Positions 27,136-36,384 of a stretch of 64,000 nt of DNA are shown piece after piece (position 1 is the stretch's first letter; each line of letters opens with the position of its first letter). The notes below the pieces were generated by a model. That model did not search any database, was not told the origin of the DNA, and saw nothing but the letters and a program-made list of their open reading frames with translations. This DNA is from Henriciella sp. (GTDB lineage: Bacteria > Pseudomonadota > Alphaproteobacteria > Caulobacterales > Hyphomonadaceae). Both the position numbers and the translations under genes were made by a program. The stretch lies in contig JAJFFK010000019.1 in assembly GCA_021776655.1 (NCBI GenBank), positions 1 through 64,000 on the forward strand. The letters are read 5' to 3'.

Positions 27136-28900
27136 GACTGATGCATCTCTTCAGAAGAAATCGGGCAGCTTGTTACGGCTGTTTCGCACCTATTTTCGCG
27201 GTCATTTGGTGTGGTTTATCGCCGGGACGGTGTTCGCCGTTCTGACCTCGGCCTTTGCAACCGGGTATGCCTTGATCCTTGGTGTCATGGGGGATCGCCT
27301 GGAGGCGACGTTTAGTGCGTCAACGGATGCTGATAATCGCTGGATCCTCTGGGTCGCTGCCGGGATCATCGCCCTGACCGCAGGTCGCGCCTTAACCCTC
27401 TATTTGATGACTGTATTGAACAATACAGGCGTGCAGAGATCGCTGGTCGATGTTCAAAATGCCCAGTTCAACGCCTTGACCAGAGGCGATTATGCGCGGG
27501 TTGCCGGCAAGGCATCGGGCGGCTTTGTGTCGAGGTTTATCAATGACGTAAATTCTATTCGCGATGCTGGTTTGAGATTTGCCAACAATTTCACCAAGAG
27601 CCTGGTCACGATTGTTGCAATCCTTGCTGTGATGTTGTGGACCGATTGGCTTCTGACACTGCTATTACTGATCGTATACCCGATTGCATCTGGACCGGTG
27701 ATTGGGCTTGGGAATCGCATACGAAAACGCTCCAAACAGGCCCAACAACAAATCGGCGAAGTCTCGGCACTGCTGTCTGAGGGGTTCCAATCCGCCCGCG
27801 TCGTCAAGGCCTATAGCTTGGAGGATTATCAGAGCGAGCGAGCTGATCGGGGCTTCGTTGAACGCTCGCGCTTGTTTTTGAAAGTGCTGAAGGACCGGGC
27901 TGCGGTTGATCCGATCCTGGAAGTTACGGGCGGGATCGCGCTGGCTGGGGTTCTGGGGTTTGCCGCTTGGCGCATTTCAAATGATGCTGCGACACTCGGT
28001 GATCTGTTGCGAATCATTGCAGGTCTTGCGATTGCGTCACCAGAGTTGCGTGCGCTGGGTACGCTGAATGCTGTCGCGCAAGAAGGCGGCGCAGCGGCGG
28101 ATCGGGTCTTCGAGATCATTGATGCGGTACCACAGGTCAGCGATACTGAGGGTGCCCGTGCACCAAGTCATGTTATTGGCGCGGTCTCATTTTCGGACGT
28201 ATATTTCCATTATCCAGATGACACGCCTGCGCTCAAAGGGCTGACTTTTTCAGTGCAGCCGGGTGAAACCGTCGCGTTGGTCGGGCCTAGTGGTGCAGGC
28301 AAATCAACTGTGTTTAATCTCCTCCTGCGCCTTTACGATGTCAGCGCGGGCAGTGTTTTTGTCGATGCGATTGACGTACGCAAATTACGATCGGCGAGTC
28401 TGCGTGGGGCCACCGCCCTCGTGTCGCAGGATACAGCTTTGTTTGACGATACGATTCGCGCCAATATTGCCTTGGGGCTGCTGGATGCGTCAGATGCGGA
28501 GATTGAAGCGGCGGCGAAGGCTGCGAATGCCGATACGTTTATTGCCGAGTTGCCAGATGGCTATGCCTCACCTGCGGGGGAATTTGGGCGCAATTTGTCT
28601 GGCGGTCAGCGCCAGCGGATTGCTCTGGCCCGGGCAATCTTGCGCGATGCACCGATTTTACTACTAGACGAGGCTACCTCGGCGCTGGACGCAGAAAGCG
28701 AGGCGAAGGTTCAAGCCGCGCTTGCCGGGTTTGCCAAGGATCGCACGACGCTGATTATCGCGCACCGATTATCGACCGTGCGAGGCGCCGACCGAATTAT
28801 TGTAATTGAGGATGGCCGCGTGGTTGAAGACGGTGATCATCAAACGCTGATGGCGGCGCAAGGCAGTTATCAGAAACTGGTCGAGCTACAGCTTAGCTAG
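27116..28900 (+). CDS. MsbA-like ABC exporter (fused membrane and ATPase domains)
   Basis: A 594-residue half-transporter from GTG 27116, overlapping DUF4170 by 20 bases; the open frame continues upstream to 27059, where a start is also possible. Residues 20-320 form six membrane helices of the ABC type I exporter domain. The ATPase domain has Walker A GPSGAGKST, signature LSGGQRQRIALARA, Walker B ILLLDEATSALD and a switch histidine in IIAHRLSTV. The family exports lipids such as lipid A (MsbA) or peptides. The cysQ-DUF4170-ABC order supports a lipid A-related flippase, but the substrate is inferred. In related genomes this group often lies beside waaA and lpxK; here these are 22 kb away. Confidence 0.9.
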   Translation: MTTITSETDASLQKKSGSLLRLFRTYFRGHLVWFIAGTVFAVLTSAFATGYALILGVMGDRLEATFSASTDADNRWILWVAAGIIALTAGRALTLYLMTVLNNTGVQRSLVDVQNAQFNALTRGDYARVAGKASGGFVSRFINDVNSIRDAGLRFANNFTKSLVTIVAILAVMLWTDWLLTLLLLIVYPIASGPVIGLGNRIRKRSKQAQQQIGEVSALLSEGFQSARVVKAYSLEDYQSERADRGFVERSRLFLKVLKDRAAVDPILEVTGGIALAGVLGFAAWRISNDAATLGDLLRIIAGLAIASPELRALGTLNAVAQEGGAAADRVFEIIDAVPQVSDTEGARAPSHVIGAVSFSDVYFHYPDDTPALKGLTFSVQPGETVALVGPSGAGKSTVFNLLLRLYDVSAGSVFVDAIDVRKLRSASLRGATALVSQDTALFDDTIRANIALGLLDASDAEIEAAAKAANADTFIAELPDGYASPAGEFGRNLSGGQRQRIALARAILRDAPILLLDEATSALDAESEAKVQAALAGFAKDRTTLIIAHRLSTVRGADRIIVIEDGRVVEDGDHQTLMAAQGSYQKLVELQLS

Positions 28901-28903
28901 GGT

Positions 28904-29581
28904 TCAGACCCTAGTTGATGCCAGTGGGCGCTCTGTCGGTAAATGATCGGCCGCGCTCTTCAAAAACCGCGCAAGTTTTTCGGCACTTTCAGCACCCTGA
29001 ACTGCGATCTGACGGTGAGTAATATATGTCGGTACGCCGGTAATACCCATTTGGCGAAACAAAGCCTGTTCCTGGCGTAGCTGTTCAGTATCAGCATCAC
29101 TGGCAAGGAGGCCTGCCACGATGTCGGGATCAAGCTCGATCTTGGCGGCGACGGCGAGGAGGGTTTCGGAGTTGCCTATATCTTTTCCGTCCGCAAAGAA
29201 GGCTTCGAACAAGGCTTCCTTCGCGGCGTCACCTTTGTCTTGGCCTTGGGCCCAATGCACCAAACGGTGAGCATTAAAGCTGTTGGGACGACGGCTGATC
29301 TTGTCGAAGGCGAAGGGTACGCCTTCATCCAAGCCGTACTGAGTTAGGGCGTCGCGCATGCTGTTCGATCGATCTTTACCTGCGCTGGTACCAAACTTCT
29401 GGCGCATATAGTCTTTATAATCCACACCTTCAGCCGGGATGTTAGGATCGAGCTCAAACGCCCGGAAGATGATCTCAACTTCGAGGTCTGGAACCAGTGC
29501 AATGGCCGATTTCAAACGGCGCAGACCAAGCCAGCACCAAGGGCAAACAAGGTCTGAAACCATTTCAATTGTTAAAGCCAT
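28904..29581 (-). CDS. DsbA family (FrnE-like) thiol oxidoreductase
   Basis: A 225-residue cytoplasmic DsbA-type protein without a signal peptide. The redox motif CPWC is at residues 13-16 (SDLVCPWCWLGLRRL), followed by a helical insert and the cis-Pro loop GITGVPTYITH. Such FrnE-like proteins act in protein disulfide isomerisation or as 2-hydroxychromene-2-carboxylate isomerase relatives. The specific substrate is unknown. It lies immediately downstream of the desaturase on the minus strand with 28 bases between stop and start, suggesting a two-gene operon, and its 3' end meets the ABC gene four bases away. Confidence 0.9.
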   Translation of the reverse strand: MALTIEMVSDLVCPWCWLGLRRLKSAIALVPDLEVEIIFRAFELDPNIPAEGVDYKDYMRQKFGTSAGKDRSNSMRDALTQYGLDEGVPFAFDKISRRPNSFNAHRLVHWAQGQDKGDAAKEALFEAFFADGKDIGNSETLLAVAAKIELDPDIVAGLLASDADTEQLRQEQALFRQMGITGVPTYITHRQIAVQGAESAEKLARFLKSAADHLPTERPLASTRV

Positions 29582-29609
29582 AAGATTGTCCTCGTCGGCG
29601 CGATATGGA

Positions 29610-30554
29610 TTAAACAGATGCGGGCTGACTTGCAGCGAGTTTCAGGACCGGAACATAGCCAGCCTGAATCTCCATACGGCCTGTCACGCCTTTCTGGCGC
29701 AAAAGTCTGTGCGCTTGTACAAAGTGATAGCAAGGCAGGTGCATGAACATGTGGTGCTCGCAATGATAATTGACGTAATATGGCGCGATCAATGCTCGCT
29801 CAACCAGGTTGGCGCGGGTTGTTCGCGCATGGCGCAATGGGTCGTCATCATCCACAATTGCATGCTCAGCAATATTTCTCAGCCGGGTGACGAGTTGGTT
29901 CCAGGTTGCCATTGGCAGCAACCAGAGCACGAAATAGGCCCACCAATGACCTGCTAGAATAAACCCAGCTAACAAGACAAGATTGACAATCAGAAACGGG
30001 ATCGCGGCCTCGCGTGCGGAGTGGATGCGGTTTTCGGCACCTTTACCGGGCCGCAGGCCGAGACCCAGTGCATTCGTGAACTGGTTCACACGCTGTTTGT
30101 AAAACGTCTGCCCGGTCAGGTCGCGAATGATTTTGCGGCGCAGTGATTGTGCCGTGATGGGGAAGGGGGCCGACAGAGCAAGATCGGGATCTTCTGGCTG
30201 CTGGGCGTACTTGTGATGCTGCAAATGGTAGGCGCGATAGGTTTTCAGATTGGCCCCGATTGGGGCACCGGTGAGCCATTGGCCAACCCAATCGTTGATT
30301 TGACCGTTGGTGCTCAGGCCGCCATGCGATGCTTCGTGCATTAAAACGGCTAGGCCAAGCTGGCGCGCTCCAATGATCGGAATGGCGAGGATAATCAACC
30401 AAGGTTGCCAGATGGCGGCGGCAGTTGCCAGCGCAATGACGGCCCAGGCATGGGCAACCATGCCGAGCCCCAACAGGTTTGAGCGGCGGCTCATTTCGGT
30501 CCATTCTTCCTTGGAGAAGAGATCGAGAGGGCGGATACGTTTGGCGACTGGCAT
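29610..30554 (-). CDS. Fatty acid desaturase
   Basis: Integral-membrane diiron desaturase of about 314 residues. The three histidine boxes are present: HEASHGG near residue 95, HHKYAQ near residue 131, and HCEHHMF near residue 260 (the last followed by HLPCYH), with four hydrophobic segments between them. The family inserts double bonds in acyl lipids at the inner membrane, or hydroxylates hydrocarbon chains. I start at ATG 30554; the frame extends to a TTG at 30590 and neither has a strong ribosome site. The insertion sequence remnant begins 27 bases upstream of the TTG, so its arrival may have changed the original promoter. Confidence 0.9.
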   Translation of the reverse strand: MPVAKRIRPLDLFSKEEWTEMSRRSNLLGLGMVAHAWAVIALATAAAIWQPWLIILAIPIIGARQLGLAVLMHEASHGGLSTNGQINDWVGQWLTGAPIGANLKTYRAYHLQHHKYAQQPEDPDLALSAPFPITAQSLRRKIIRDLTGQTFYKQRVNQFTNALGLGLRPGKGAENRIHSAREAAIPFLIVNLVLLAGFILAGHWWAYFVLWLLPMATWNQLVTRLRNIAEHAIVDDDDPLRHARTTRANLVERALIAPYYVNYHCEHHMFMHLPCYHFVQAHRLLRQKGVTGRMEIQAGYVPVLKLAASQPASV

Positions 30555-30616
30555 AGAGACAAGATACAACCCTGACGCTGCGGTATTCAAGGGTGTTTAT
30601 GGCGGCAGTCCGAAGC

Positions 30617-31253
30617 CTAGATCATGAACTCATAATAATGATTCCCTAATCGGACGAATGCTGATTCTCTTTCTACGAGGAGGATTTGCCATGTCTCGTC
30701 GCCGGTATGAACTGACAGATTTTGAGTGGTCGCTGATCGAGCCGCTATTGCCCAACAAGCCTCGCGGCGTGCCGCGGGTGGATGACCGCAGGGTCTTGAA
30801 CGGCATCTACTGGCGAGGCGCTCCGAGGGGCGCTCGAAAGGCGGCCTGACCACCAAAATTCACGCGCTTGTCGATGCCAATGGGCTACCGATCGCCCTGA
30901 AACTCACGCCTGGCCAGGCCCATGATGGACGCAGTGCAACCGATATGCTGGGCCAGATCGGACATGGCCAGATCCTGCTTGCCGAACGTGCCTATGACTC
31001 AAATGCCCTGCGCGAACAAATCGACAGCCAGGGCGGGTGGGCCTGTATCAAGCCGCTTGCCCATCGCAAGTACAAACCCGCTTTCAGTGCCTTTCTCTAC
31101 AGGTATCGTAGCCGTGTTGAATGTTTCTTCAGTAAGATCAAACACTTCCGTGCAATCGCAACGCGGTTCGAAAAACATGCCGAAAACTATCTCGCACTCG
31201 TCAAACTCGCCGCAATCCAAATATGGATTCGAAATTATGAGTCTGTGTCCTAG
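30617..31253 (+). mobile_element. Internally deleted IS5-family (IS427-group) element
   Basis: The ends carry imperfect inverted repeats: left CTAGATCATGAACTCATAAT at 30617-30636 and right (reverse complement) CTAGGACACAGACTCATAAT at 31234-31253, both beginning with CTAG, the target preferred by this group. Between them is a transposase gene with an internal deletion of roughly 200 or more bases, so the element is about 637 bases rather than the ~840 usual for the group. It is not autonomous. It sits between the desaturase promoter and the end of ubiA. Confidence 0.85.
30691..31253 (+). pseudogene. IS5/IS427-group DDE transposase, deleted and frameshifted
   Basis: The N-terminus begins at ATG 30691 (MSRRRYELTDFEWSLIEPLLPNK) with AGGAGGA at 30678-30684, typical of the group. 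The reading frame runs normally to NGIYW near 30810, then joins directly sequence that belongs far downstream (RGGLTTKIHALVDANG) but in a different frame, so the ORF ends at 30847-30849. The second frame stays open to 31253 with the conserved C-terminal segments AERAYDSNALREQI and FFSKIKHFRAIATRFEKHAENYLALVKLA. The lost part includes the first DDE aspartate, so no active protein is possible. Confidence 0.88.
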
Positions 31254-32215
31254 AGCAGCGCCGCCAAGACCAATCCAACAACCACAATAGTCCCGGCCCA
31301 GACGTTTGATTTGAAGACGCCAAGCGCGCGATCTTCTTTATGGCTCGACAGGTGCGTCACTTGCCAGATGCCATGCGCCAGGAAGGCGAGACCAACCAGC
31401 GCGCCAATCCGGCCCGCGCCGGCGAAATAGGCTGACAAAGTGATCATTGCGGTTGCGAGTAAGTGAAAGGTGAAGACACCCGTTAGCACCTTGCTATCGA
31501 ACAAGCGCGCGGTTGATTTTACGCCTATCAGCGCATCATCCTCGCGATCCTGTAACGCATAGATAGTGTCATAGGATATCGTCCAGGCGACGAGGCCGAG
31601 ATATAGGAAGACGCTCGCAAAAGTGACATGGGTCGCGGTCGCCGCGCCAACGAAAACGCCCCAATTGAACGTGAAGCCGAGAAAGGCCTGTGGCCACCAG
31701 GTTATGCGTTTCATAAACGGATATGCCGCCACCAGCGGCAGGGCGAGCAGTGCGACCACTTTTGCGTTGCCAGGCAGGCATAGCCAAACCAAGACCCCAA
31801 CGAATAATTGCGCACCAAGGAAGAGGCTTGCGTCTCTCAGGCTAATTTGTCCTGATGGCAAAGGGCGTGAGGCGGTGCGTGCGACGAGCGCATCAACCTC
31901 GCGATCCGTAATATCATTCCATGTGCATCCGGCCCCGCGCATAGCCACTGCACCGATTGCAAATAGCATGGCCCAAATGATATCCATCCATTGGAAGCCA
32001 AGTGGAATGCGCATTTGTGCCAAGCCCATCCAGCACGGCAACAAGAGCAACCATATGCCAACAGGGCGATCCAGACGGGCTAGCGTCACATACGGACGGG
32101 CACGTTCTGGCATGCCACTCAGCCAATTTGGCAGGGCGCTGTCAGCGGGACCCGTTACATTTGCTCCGGTTGCCGTTCCGGTTTCGGTATCAGCGAGTTC
32201 AGTCATGCCGCCCAT
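31250..32215 (-). CDS. ubiA: 4-hydroxybenzoate polyprenyltransferase
   Basis: Membrane enzyme that attaches the polyprenyl tail to 4-hydroxybenzoate in ubiquinone synthesis. The 321-residue protein contains both Asp-rich Mg-PPi-binding motifs: GAGCTWNDITDREVD near residue 95-110 and the second YDTIYALQDREDD near residue 215, and about nine membrane helices. Alternative starts are 32215 and 32206 (MTELADTE). The stop codon TAG (complement of 31250-31252) lies in the CTAG that also ends the adjacent insertion element, so the last codons may be altered relative to relatives. It is divergent from rsmE. Confidence 0.93.
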   Translation of the reverse strand: MGGMTELADTETGTATGANVTGPADSALPNWLSGMPERARPYVTLARLDRPVGIWLLLLPCWMGLAQMRIPLGFQWMDIIWAMLFAIGAVAMRGAGCTWNDITDREVDALVARTASRPLPSGQISLRDASLFLGAQLFVGVLVWLCLPGNAKVVALLALPLVAAYPFMKRITWWPQAFLGFTFNWGVFVGAATATHVTFASVFLYLGLVAWTISYDTIYALQDREDDALIGVKSTARLFDSKVLTGVFTFHLLATAMITLSAYFAGAGRIGALVGLAFLAHGIWQVTHLSSHKEDRALGVFKSNVWAGTIVVVGLVLAALL

Positions 32216-32279
32216 ATAGCGTGTTTTTTGCTTGAGGCCATGACTTAACGCGCGCTGCGGAGCAGCCTATAGGATCGAG

Positions 32280-33029
32280 ATGACGAATATTCCGAGACTT
32301 TTTGTGCCAAGTACGCTTTGCCAAGGTGAGGTAATCTCGCTGGCGGATGGCCAGACTAAGTATCTGACGCGGGTTATGCGTCTTGCGCAGGGCGCGAAGG
32401 TTCGCGCCTTTGATGGCCTGAACGGCGAGTGGATGTGCCAATTGCAAGTTGCTGGCAAACGTGCCGGGTTAGAGCCTTTGCAGCAAACGCGACAGAACGC
32501 TAAGTCGCTGGATCTGACGCTGTTATTCGCACCACTGAAGAAAACGAGAACCGATTTTGTCGTCGAAAAGGCCAGCGAGTTGGGGGTTCGCAATATATGG
32601 CCGGTGATAACGCAATATACTCAATCGGGTCGGGTTCGTTCTGACCGTTTGCAGGCGCTCGCAATCGAAGCGGCAGAACAGACCGAGCGTATGGATATCG
32701 CGCAAGTGAGCGAAAGTCGTTCTCTGAGCGTCGCATTGGATACGTGGGATCCTGATATCCCCTTATACTACTGCGATGAGGGTAGTGAGGCTCGACCGAT
32801 GGTGTCCCAAGTGCAGGCCAATTTACGCTCGTGTGCCGGAATCCTTATTGGCCCAGAAGGCGGATTCTCTCCAAAGGAACGCGAATTGATCCGGAGTTTG
32901 GACTTCGTTCACCCGGTGACATTGGGGCCGCGGATTCTTCGCGCAGAAACAGCGGTGGTCTGCGCCCTGACTATTTGGCAATCAATTGTTGGCGACTGGC
33001 AACAGGCACCCTATCTGCGTGAAGACTAA
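32280..33029 (+). CDS. rsmE: 16S rRNA (uracil-1498-N3)-methyltransferase
   Basis: SPOUT-class methyltransferase of 249 residues that modifies U1498 in the decoding region. An N-terminal PUA-like domain (residues 1-75) precedes the knotted C-terminal domain with IGPEGGFSPKERELI and LGPRILRAETAVV, the RsmE cofactor-binding signature. The ATG at 32280 gives the normal length. It lies 21 bases upstream of gshA, so a shared transcript is likely. Confidence 0.95.
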   Translation: MTNIPRLFVPSTLCQGEVISLADGQTKYLTRVMRLAQGAKVRAFDGLNGEWMCQLQVAGKRAGLEPLQQTRQNAKSLDLTLLFAPLKKTRTDFVVEKASELGVRNIWPVITQYTQSGRVRSDRLQALAIEAAEQTERMDIAQVSESRSLSVALDTWDPDIPLYYCDEGSEARPMVSQVQANLRSCAGILIGPEGGFSPKERELIRSLDFVHPVTLGPRILRAETAVVCALTIWQSIVGDWQQAPYLRED

Positions 33030-33050
33030 ATTTGTGTTGGAGACGATTCG

Positions 33051-34430
33051 ATGACCACACCCACCGCGGATATTGATGAGTCGGCATCGCGAATCGCGGG
33101 CAAGCGTGAGCTGGTCGAGTGGTTTGATGCAGGATCGAAACCGAAAAATGACTGGCGGATTGGCACCGAGCACGAAAAATTCGGGTTCCTGTCCGATGGT
33201 TTGCGACCTCTGCCTTATGATGGCAAGGCCTCTGTCTTATCCATGCTGGAAGGGCTTCGTGACCAGTTTGGCTGGGCGCCAATTGTCGAAGCTGGGCATT
33301 TGATTGGTCTCAAGAAAAATGGCGCGAGTGTCAGCCTGGAACCGGGTGGTCAGTTTGAGTTATCTGGTGCGCCGCTCGAACATATTCATGAAACCTGTAA
33401 TGAGGTTGGTGAGCATTTACGCGAGGTTCGTGAAGTGGCCGCGCCGCTAGGCATTGGGTTCCTGGGCATGGGCGCTAGCCCGCTTTGGTCGATGGATGAG
33501 ACGCCAATCATGCCCAAAGGCCGCTACAAGATCATGCGAGCCTATATGGCAAAGGTCGGCAGGCTCGGCCGCGAAATGATGTTCCGCACGTGCACAGTGC
33601 AAACCAATCTCGACTTTGGATCCGAAGCCGACATGGTGAAGAAATTCCGTGTGTCACTCGCGTTGCAACCGCTGGGAACCGCATTGTTTGCCAATTCGCC
33701 GTTCCTTGATAGCCGTCCCAACGGGTTCCTGTCGTATCGATCGCAAATCTGGACGGATACAGATCCCGACCGAACCGGAATGCTGCCATTCGTCTTTGAG
33801 GATGGCTTCGGGTTTGAACGCTATGTCGATTATGCCTTGGATGTTCCGATGTACTTTGTTCGGCGCGGCGGGGAATATCTCGATGCGTCGGGCTTGAGCT
33901 TTCGCGATTTTCTGGCAGGGAAGCTGCCAATATTGCCGGGGGAATTGCCAGCAATGGCAGATTTTGAGGATCACATTTCAACTATTTTCCCGGAAGTGAG
34001 GTTGAAGAGGTTCCTTGAAATGCGCGGTTCTGATTCGGGGCCATGGGGCATGCTATGTGCATTCTCAGCGTTCTGGACCGGTATTCTGTACGAAGACGCG
34101 TCGTTGAATGCCGCTTGGGATCTAGTCAAGGACTGGACTACGGCTGAGCGCGAGACAGTGCGCCAAGGATGCCGGGTTCTGGGTCTGAAAACACCTATTC
34201 CAGGCGGTCGAACTTTGCAGGATTTGGCGAAAGATGTGTTGGTAATCTCGCGGCGCGGATTACAGGCACGCGGTAGGCTGTCTGTTTCAGGTGATAATGA
34301 AACCGGATTCCTGACCGAGCTGGACGAGATTGCTGTATCAGGGCTGACGCCGGCCGAATTGTTACTTGAGCGTTATTATGGTGATTGGGGCCGCAGTGTG
34401 CTGCCAATCTTCGAAGAACGCGCCTATTAG
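33051..34430 (+). CDS. gshA: Glutamate--cysteine ligase
   Basis: First enzyme of glutathione synthesis, joining glutamate and cysteine at the expense of ATP. The 459-residue protein belongs to the plant/alphaproteobacterial GCS2 type rather than the E. coli GshA type. The N-terminal [11 protein letters not shown] and the [22 protein letters not shown] segment, followed by the MRTCTVQ-like [13 protein letters not shown], are recognisable family signatures. The ATG at 33051 follows rsmE after 21 bases. Its order with ubiA and rsmE is common in alphaproteobacteria. Confidence 0.95.
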   Translation: MTTPTADIDESASRIAGKRELVEWFDAGSKPKNDWRIGTEHEKFGFLSDGLRPLPYDGKASVLSMLEGLRDQFGWAPIVEAGHLIGLKKNGASVSLEPGGQFELSGAPLEHIHETCNEVGEHLREVREVAAPLGIGFLGMGASPLWSMDETPIMPKGRYKIMRAYMAKVGRLGREMMFRTCTVQTNLDFGSEADMVKKFRVSLALQPLGTALFANSPFLDSRPNGFLSYRSQIWTDTDPDRTGMLPFVFEDGFGFERYVDYALDVPMYFVRRGGEYLDASGLSFRDFLAGKLPILPGELPAMADFEDHISTIFPEVRLKRFLEMRGSDSGPWGMLCAFSAFWTGILYEDASLNAAWDLVKDWTTAERETVRQGCRVLGLKTPIPGGRTLQDLAKDVLVISRRGLQARGRLSVSGDNETGFLTELDEIAVSGLTPAELLLERYYGDWGRSVLPIFEERAY

Positions 34431-34557
34431 GGGCAGGTTTTTTCGTCACATCGCCAGAAATAAAGCAGACTCTACCTTGAGGGTGGCTGCGGTGCGTGTT
34501 GTGTTGTGCCCATCCGGTCGCACAAAGCGGCCATCATAGTTTCCCGGGGAGGGATAA

Positions 34558-36312
34558 TTGACAGATTCAACAACCGACGGCGCCTCAATGCGGCCGGACG
34601 AGAAGACAATATTCGGTCACCCACGCGGGCTTTACATTCTGTTCTTCACAGAAATGTGGGAGCGTTTTTCATATTACGGTATGCGCGGCTTACTCATCCT
34701 TTACCTGACACAGCATTTCTTGTTCTCAGATGAAAGATCAGCTGTTTTGTATGGTGCGTACACAGCGCTGGTTTACGTCATGACGATTATTGGCGGCACG
34801 TTGGCAGATCGTTATCTGGGGCAACGCAAGGCGGTGACATATGGTGCCATTCTATTGGTTCTTGGGCATGGCTTGATGGCATTCGAAGGGAGTGGGTCAA
34901 GGGAGGTTCTAACTTATGAAGGCGTTGAGTATCAGGTAACATTGGATGGGCGTGGTGGAGATGCGACGCAACTCATCATATCGGACTCTGGCCAGTCGCC
35001 TATTTCCTTCAATGAAGGCGCGAGTGATATGATTATCGCAGAGCCATCTGCGGTAGGCCTACCAGCAACAATCGCCACCGATACCTATACAACCCGGATT
35101 GAGAAGCAGGCGTTATTCGTCAATATCCTCTATCTGGCTCTGGCGTTGATTATCGCTGGTGTTGGTTTTCTGAAAGCAAATATCTCCACGATAGTGGGGG
35201 CGATGTATGGTTTGAATGACACGCGCCGCGATTCCGGGTTCACTATTTTTTACATGGGTATCAACCTTGGGTCTCTGTTATCCTCTCTTACGGTGGGGAT
35301 AATCGGTATCAAATGGGGCTGGAATTGGGGGTTTGGTCTTGCTGGTGTCGGGATGCTCGGTGGTCTCGTGACCTTCCTAGTCTTCCAGCCGTGGCTAGAG
35401 GGCCGAGCTGATCCACCGAGTGTTGAAAAATTAAAACAGAAAGTTCTCGGCCCGCTCAATGTCGAATGGGCATGTTACCTGACTGGTATTGGAATCATTG
35501 CTTTTGCCATGCTGACCGTAATGAATGCGCATCTGGTACCCGAATGGTTTGTCGGTGTACTTGGCATAGTCGTGTTTATGTTTCTAGTCGGCTATGCGCT
35601 CATCAGGCTAGCAGGTCGGGAACGTAACCGGATGTTTGCTGCGATATATTTTGTCTTGGCTCAAATTCCATTCTGGGCCCTGTTTGAGCAAGCGGGGTCG
35701 TCGCTAACCTTGTTCACAGCGCGCCTGGTCGACCGGAACATATTTGGCTGGTCAGTGCCTACACCTGTATTCCAATCTTTGAATGCAGGGTTTATTGTTC
35801 TGTTCGCGCCGCTTTTTGCGTGGGCTTGGATCGCCCTTGCCAAGCGCAGGTGGAATCCTTCCGCGCCGGTTAAATTCGCTTTTGGGGTTTTCCTCGCGGG
35901 GCTCGGTTTTCTGTCTCTTGTTGCCGGCATCTCTGCCTCTGGGGCAGGTTTGACAGCGGTTTATTTCATTTTCTTGATCTACTGGATACACACGATGGGT
36001 GAATTGATGCTTTCCCCGGTCGGTTTGTCAGCGGTTACAAAAATGGCGCCAGCACGAGCCGTGGGCCTGACAATGGGGGCGTGGTTCCTGTATTCAGGAT
36101 TGTCCAATTACCTTGCTGGGGTTATTGCCCGCACGACTGGGGCCGAAACAATTGGTGGGCAGCTTACTGATGTTGCAGCTGCAAAGGCCGGATATGCGGC
36201 GGTCTATACCAATGTCGCCTATGTTGCGATGGGTGTCGGGGTTTTGATGTTGCTGATCTCTCCAATTGTCAAAAACTGGATGAAAGCTGATGATGGGCTA
36301 GATGCCGTTTAG
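34558..36312 (+). CDS. Proton-dependent oligopeptide transporter (POT/PTR2 family)
   Basis: A 584-residue MFS-type transporter starting at TTG 34558, with GGGGAGGG at 34547-34553 as ribosome site. The POT signature ExxERFxYYG is at residues 32-41 (EMWERFSYYG), and GxxLADRYLGQR follows. The protein should carry di- and tripeptides into the cytoplasm with protons. Compared with the usual family layout there is an extra, beta-rich segment of about 70 residues (111-182) between the fourth and fifth membrane helices. I do not know its role, but similar insertions occur in POT proteins of marine alphaproteobacteria and Bacteroidetes. A terminator follows at 36341. Confidence 0.93.
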   Translation: MTDSTTDGASMRPDEKTIFGHPRGLYILFFTEMWERFSYYGMRGLLILYLTQHFLFSDERSAVLYGAYTALVYVMTIIGGTLADRYLGQRKAVTYGAILLVLGHGLMAFEGSGSREVLTYEGVEYQVTLDGRGGDATQLIISDSGQSPISFNEGASDMIIAEPSAVGLPATIATDTYTTRIEKQALFVNILYLALALIIAGVGFLKANISTIVGAMYGLNDTRRDSGFTIFYMGINLGSLLSSLTVGIIGIKWGWNWGFGLAGVGMLGGLVTFLVFQPWLEGRADPPSVEKLKQKVLGPLNVEWACYLTGIGIIAFAMLTVMNAHLVPEWFVGVLGIVVFMFLVGYALIRLAGRERNRMFAAIYFVLAQIPFWALFEQAGSSLTLFTARLVDRNIFGWSVPTPVFQSLNAGFIVLFAPLFAWAWIALAKRRWNPSAPVKFAFGVFLAGLGFLSLVAGISASGAGLTAVYFIFLIYWIHTMGELMLSPVGLSAVTKMAPARAVGLTMGAWFLYSGLSNYLAGVIARTTGAETIGGQLTDVAAAKAGYAAVYTNVAYVAMGVGVLMLLISPIVKNWMKADDGLDAV

Positions 36313-36340
36313 TCAAACGACCATTTTCAGTCATAAAAGG

Positions 36341-36364
36341 GCGGCCCTTGTGGGTTGCTTTTTT
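36341..36364 (+). terminator. Terminator after the peptide transporter gene
   Basis: GCGGCCC (36341-36347) and GGGTTGC (36352-36358) pair with two G-T wobbles around the loop TTGT, followed by TTTTTT (36359-36364). It is a fair intrinsic terminator for the plus strand. Confidence 0.6.
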
Positions 36365-36384
36365 GTTGAGTTGATTGCGTAGAC

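Noticed and set aside
30691-31253. Programmed frameshift in the transposase
   Set aside because: The frame change coincides with a missing stretch of coding sequence including catalytic residues, so it is a deletion rather than a recoding site.
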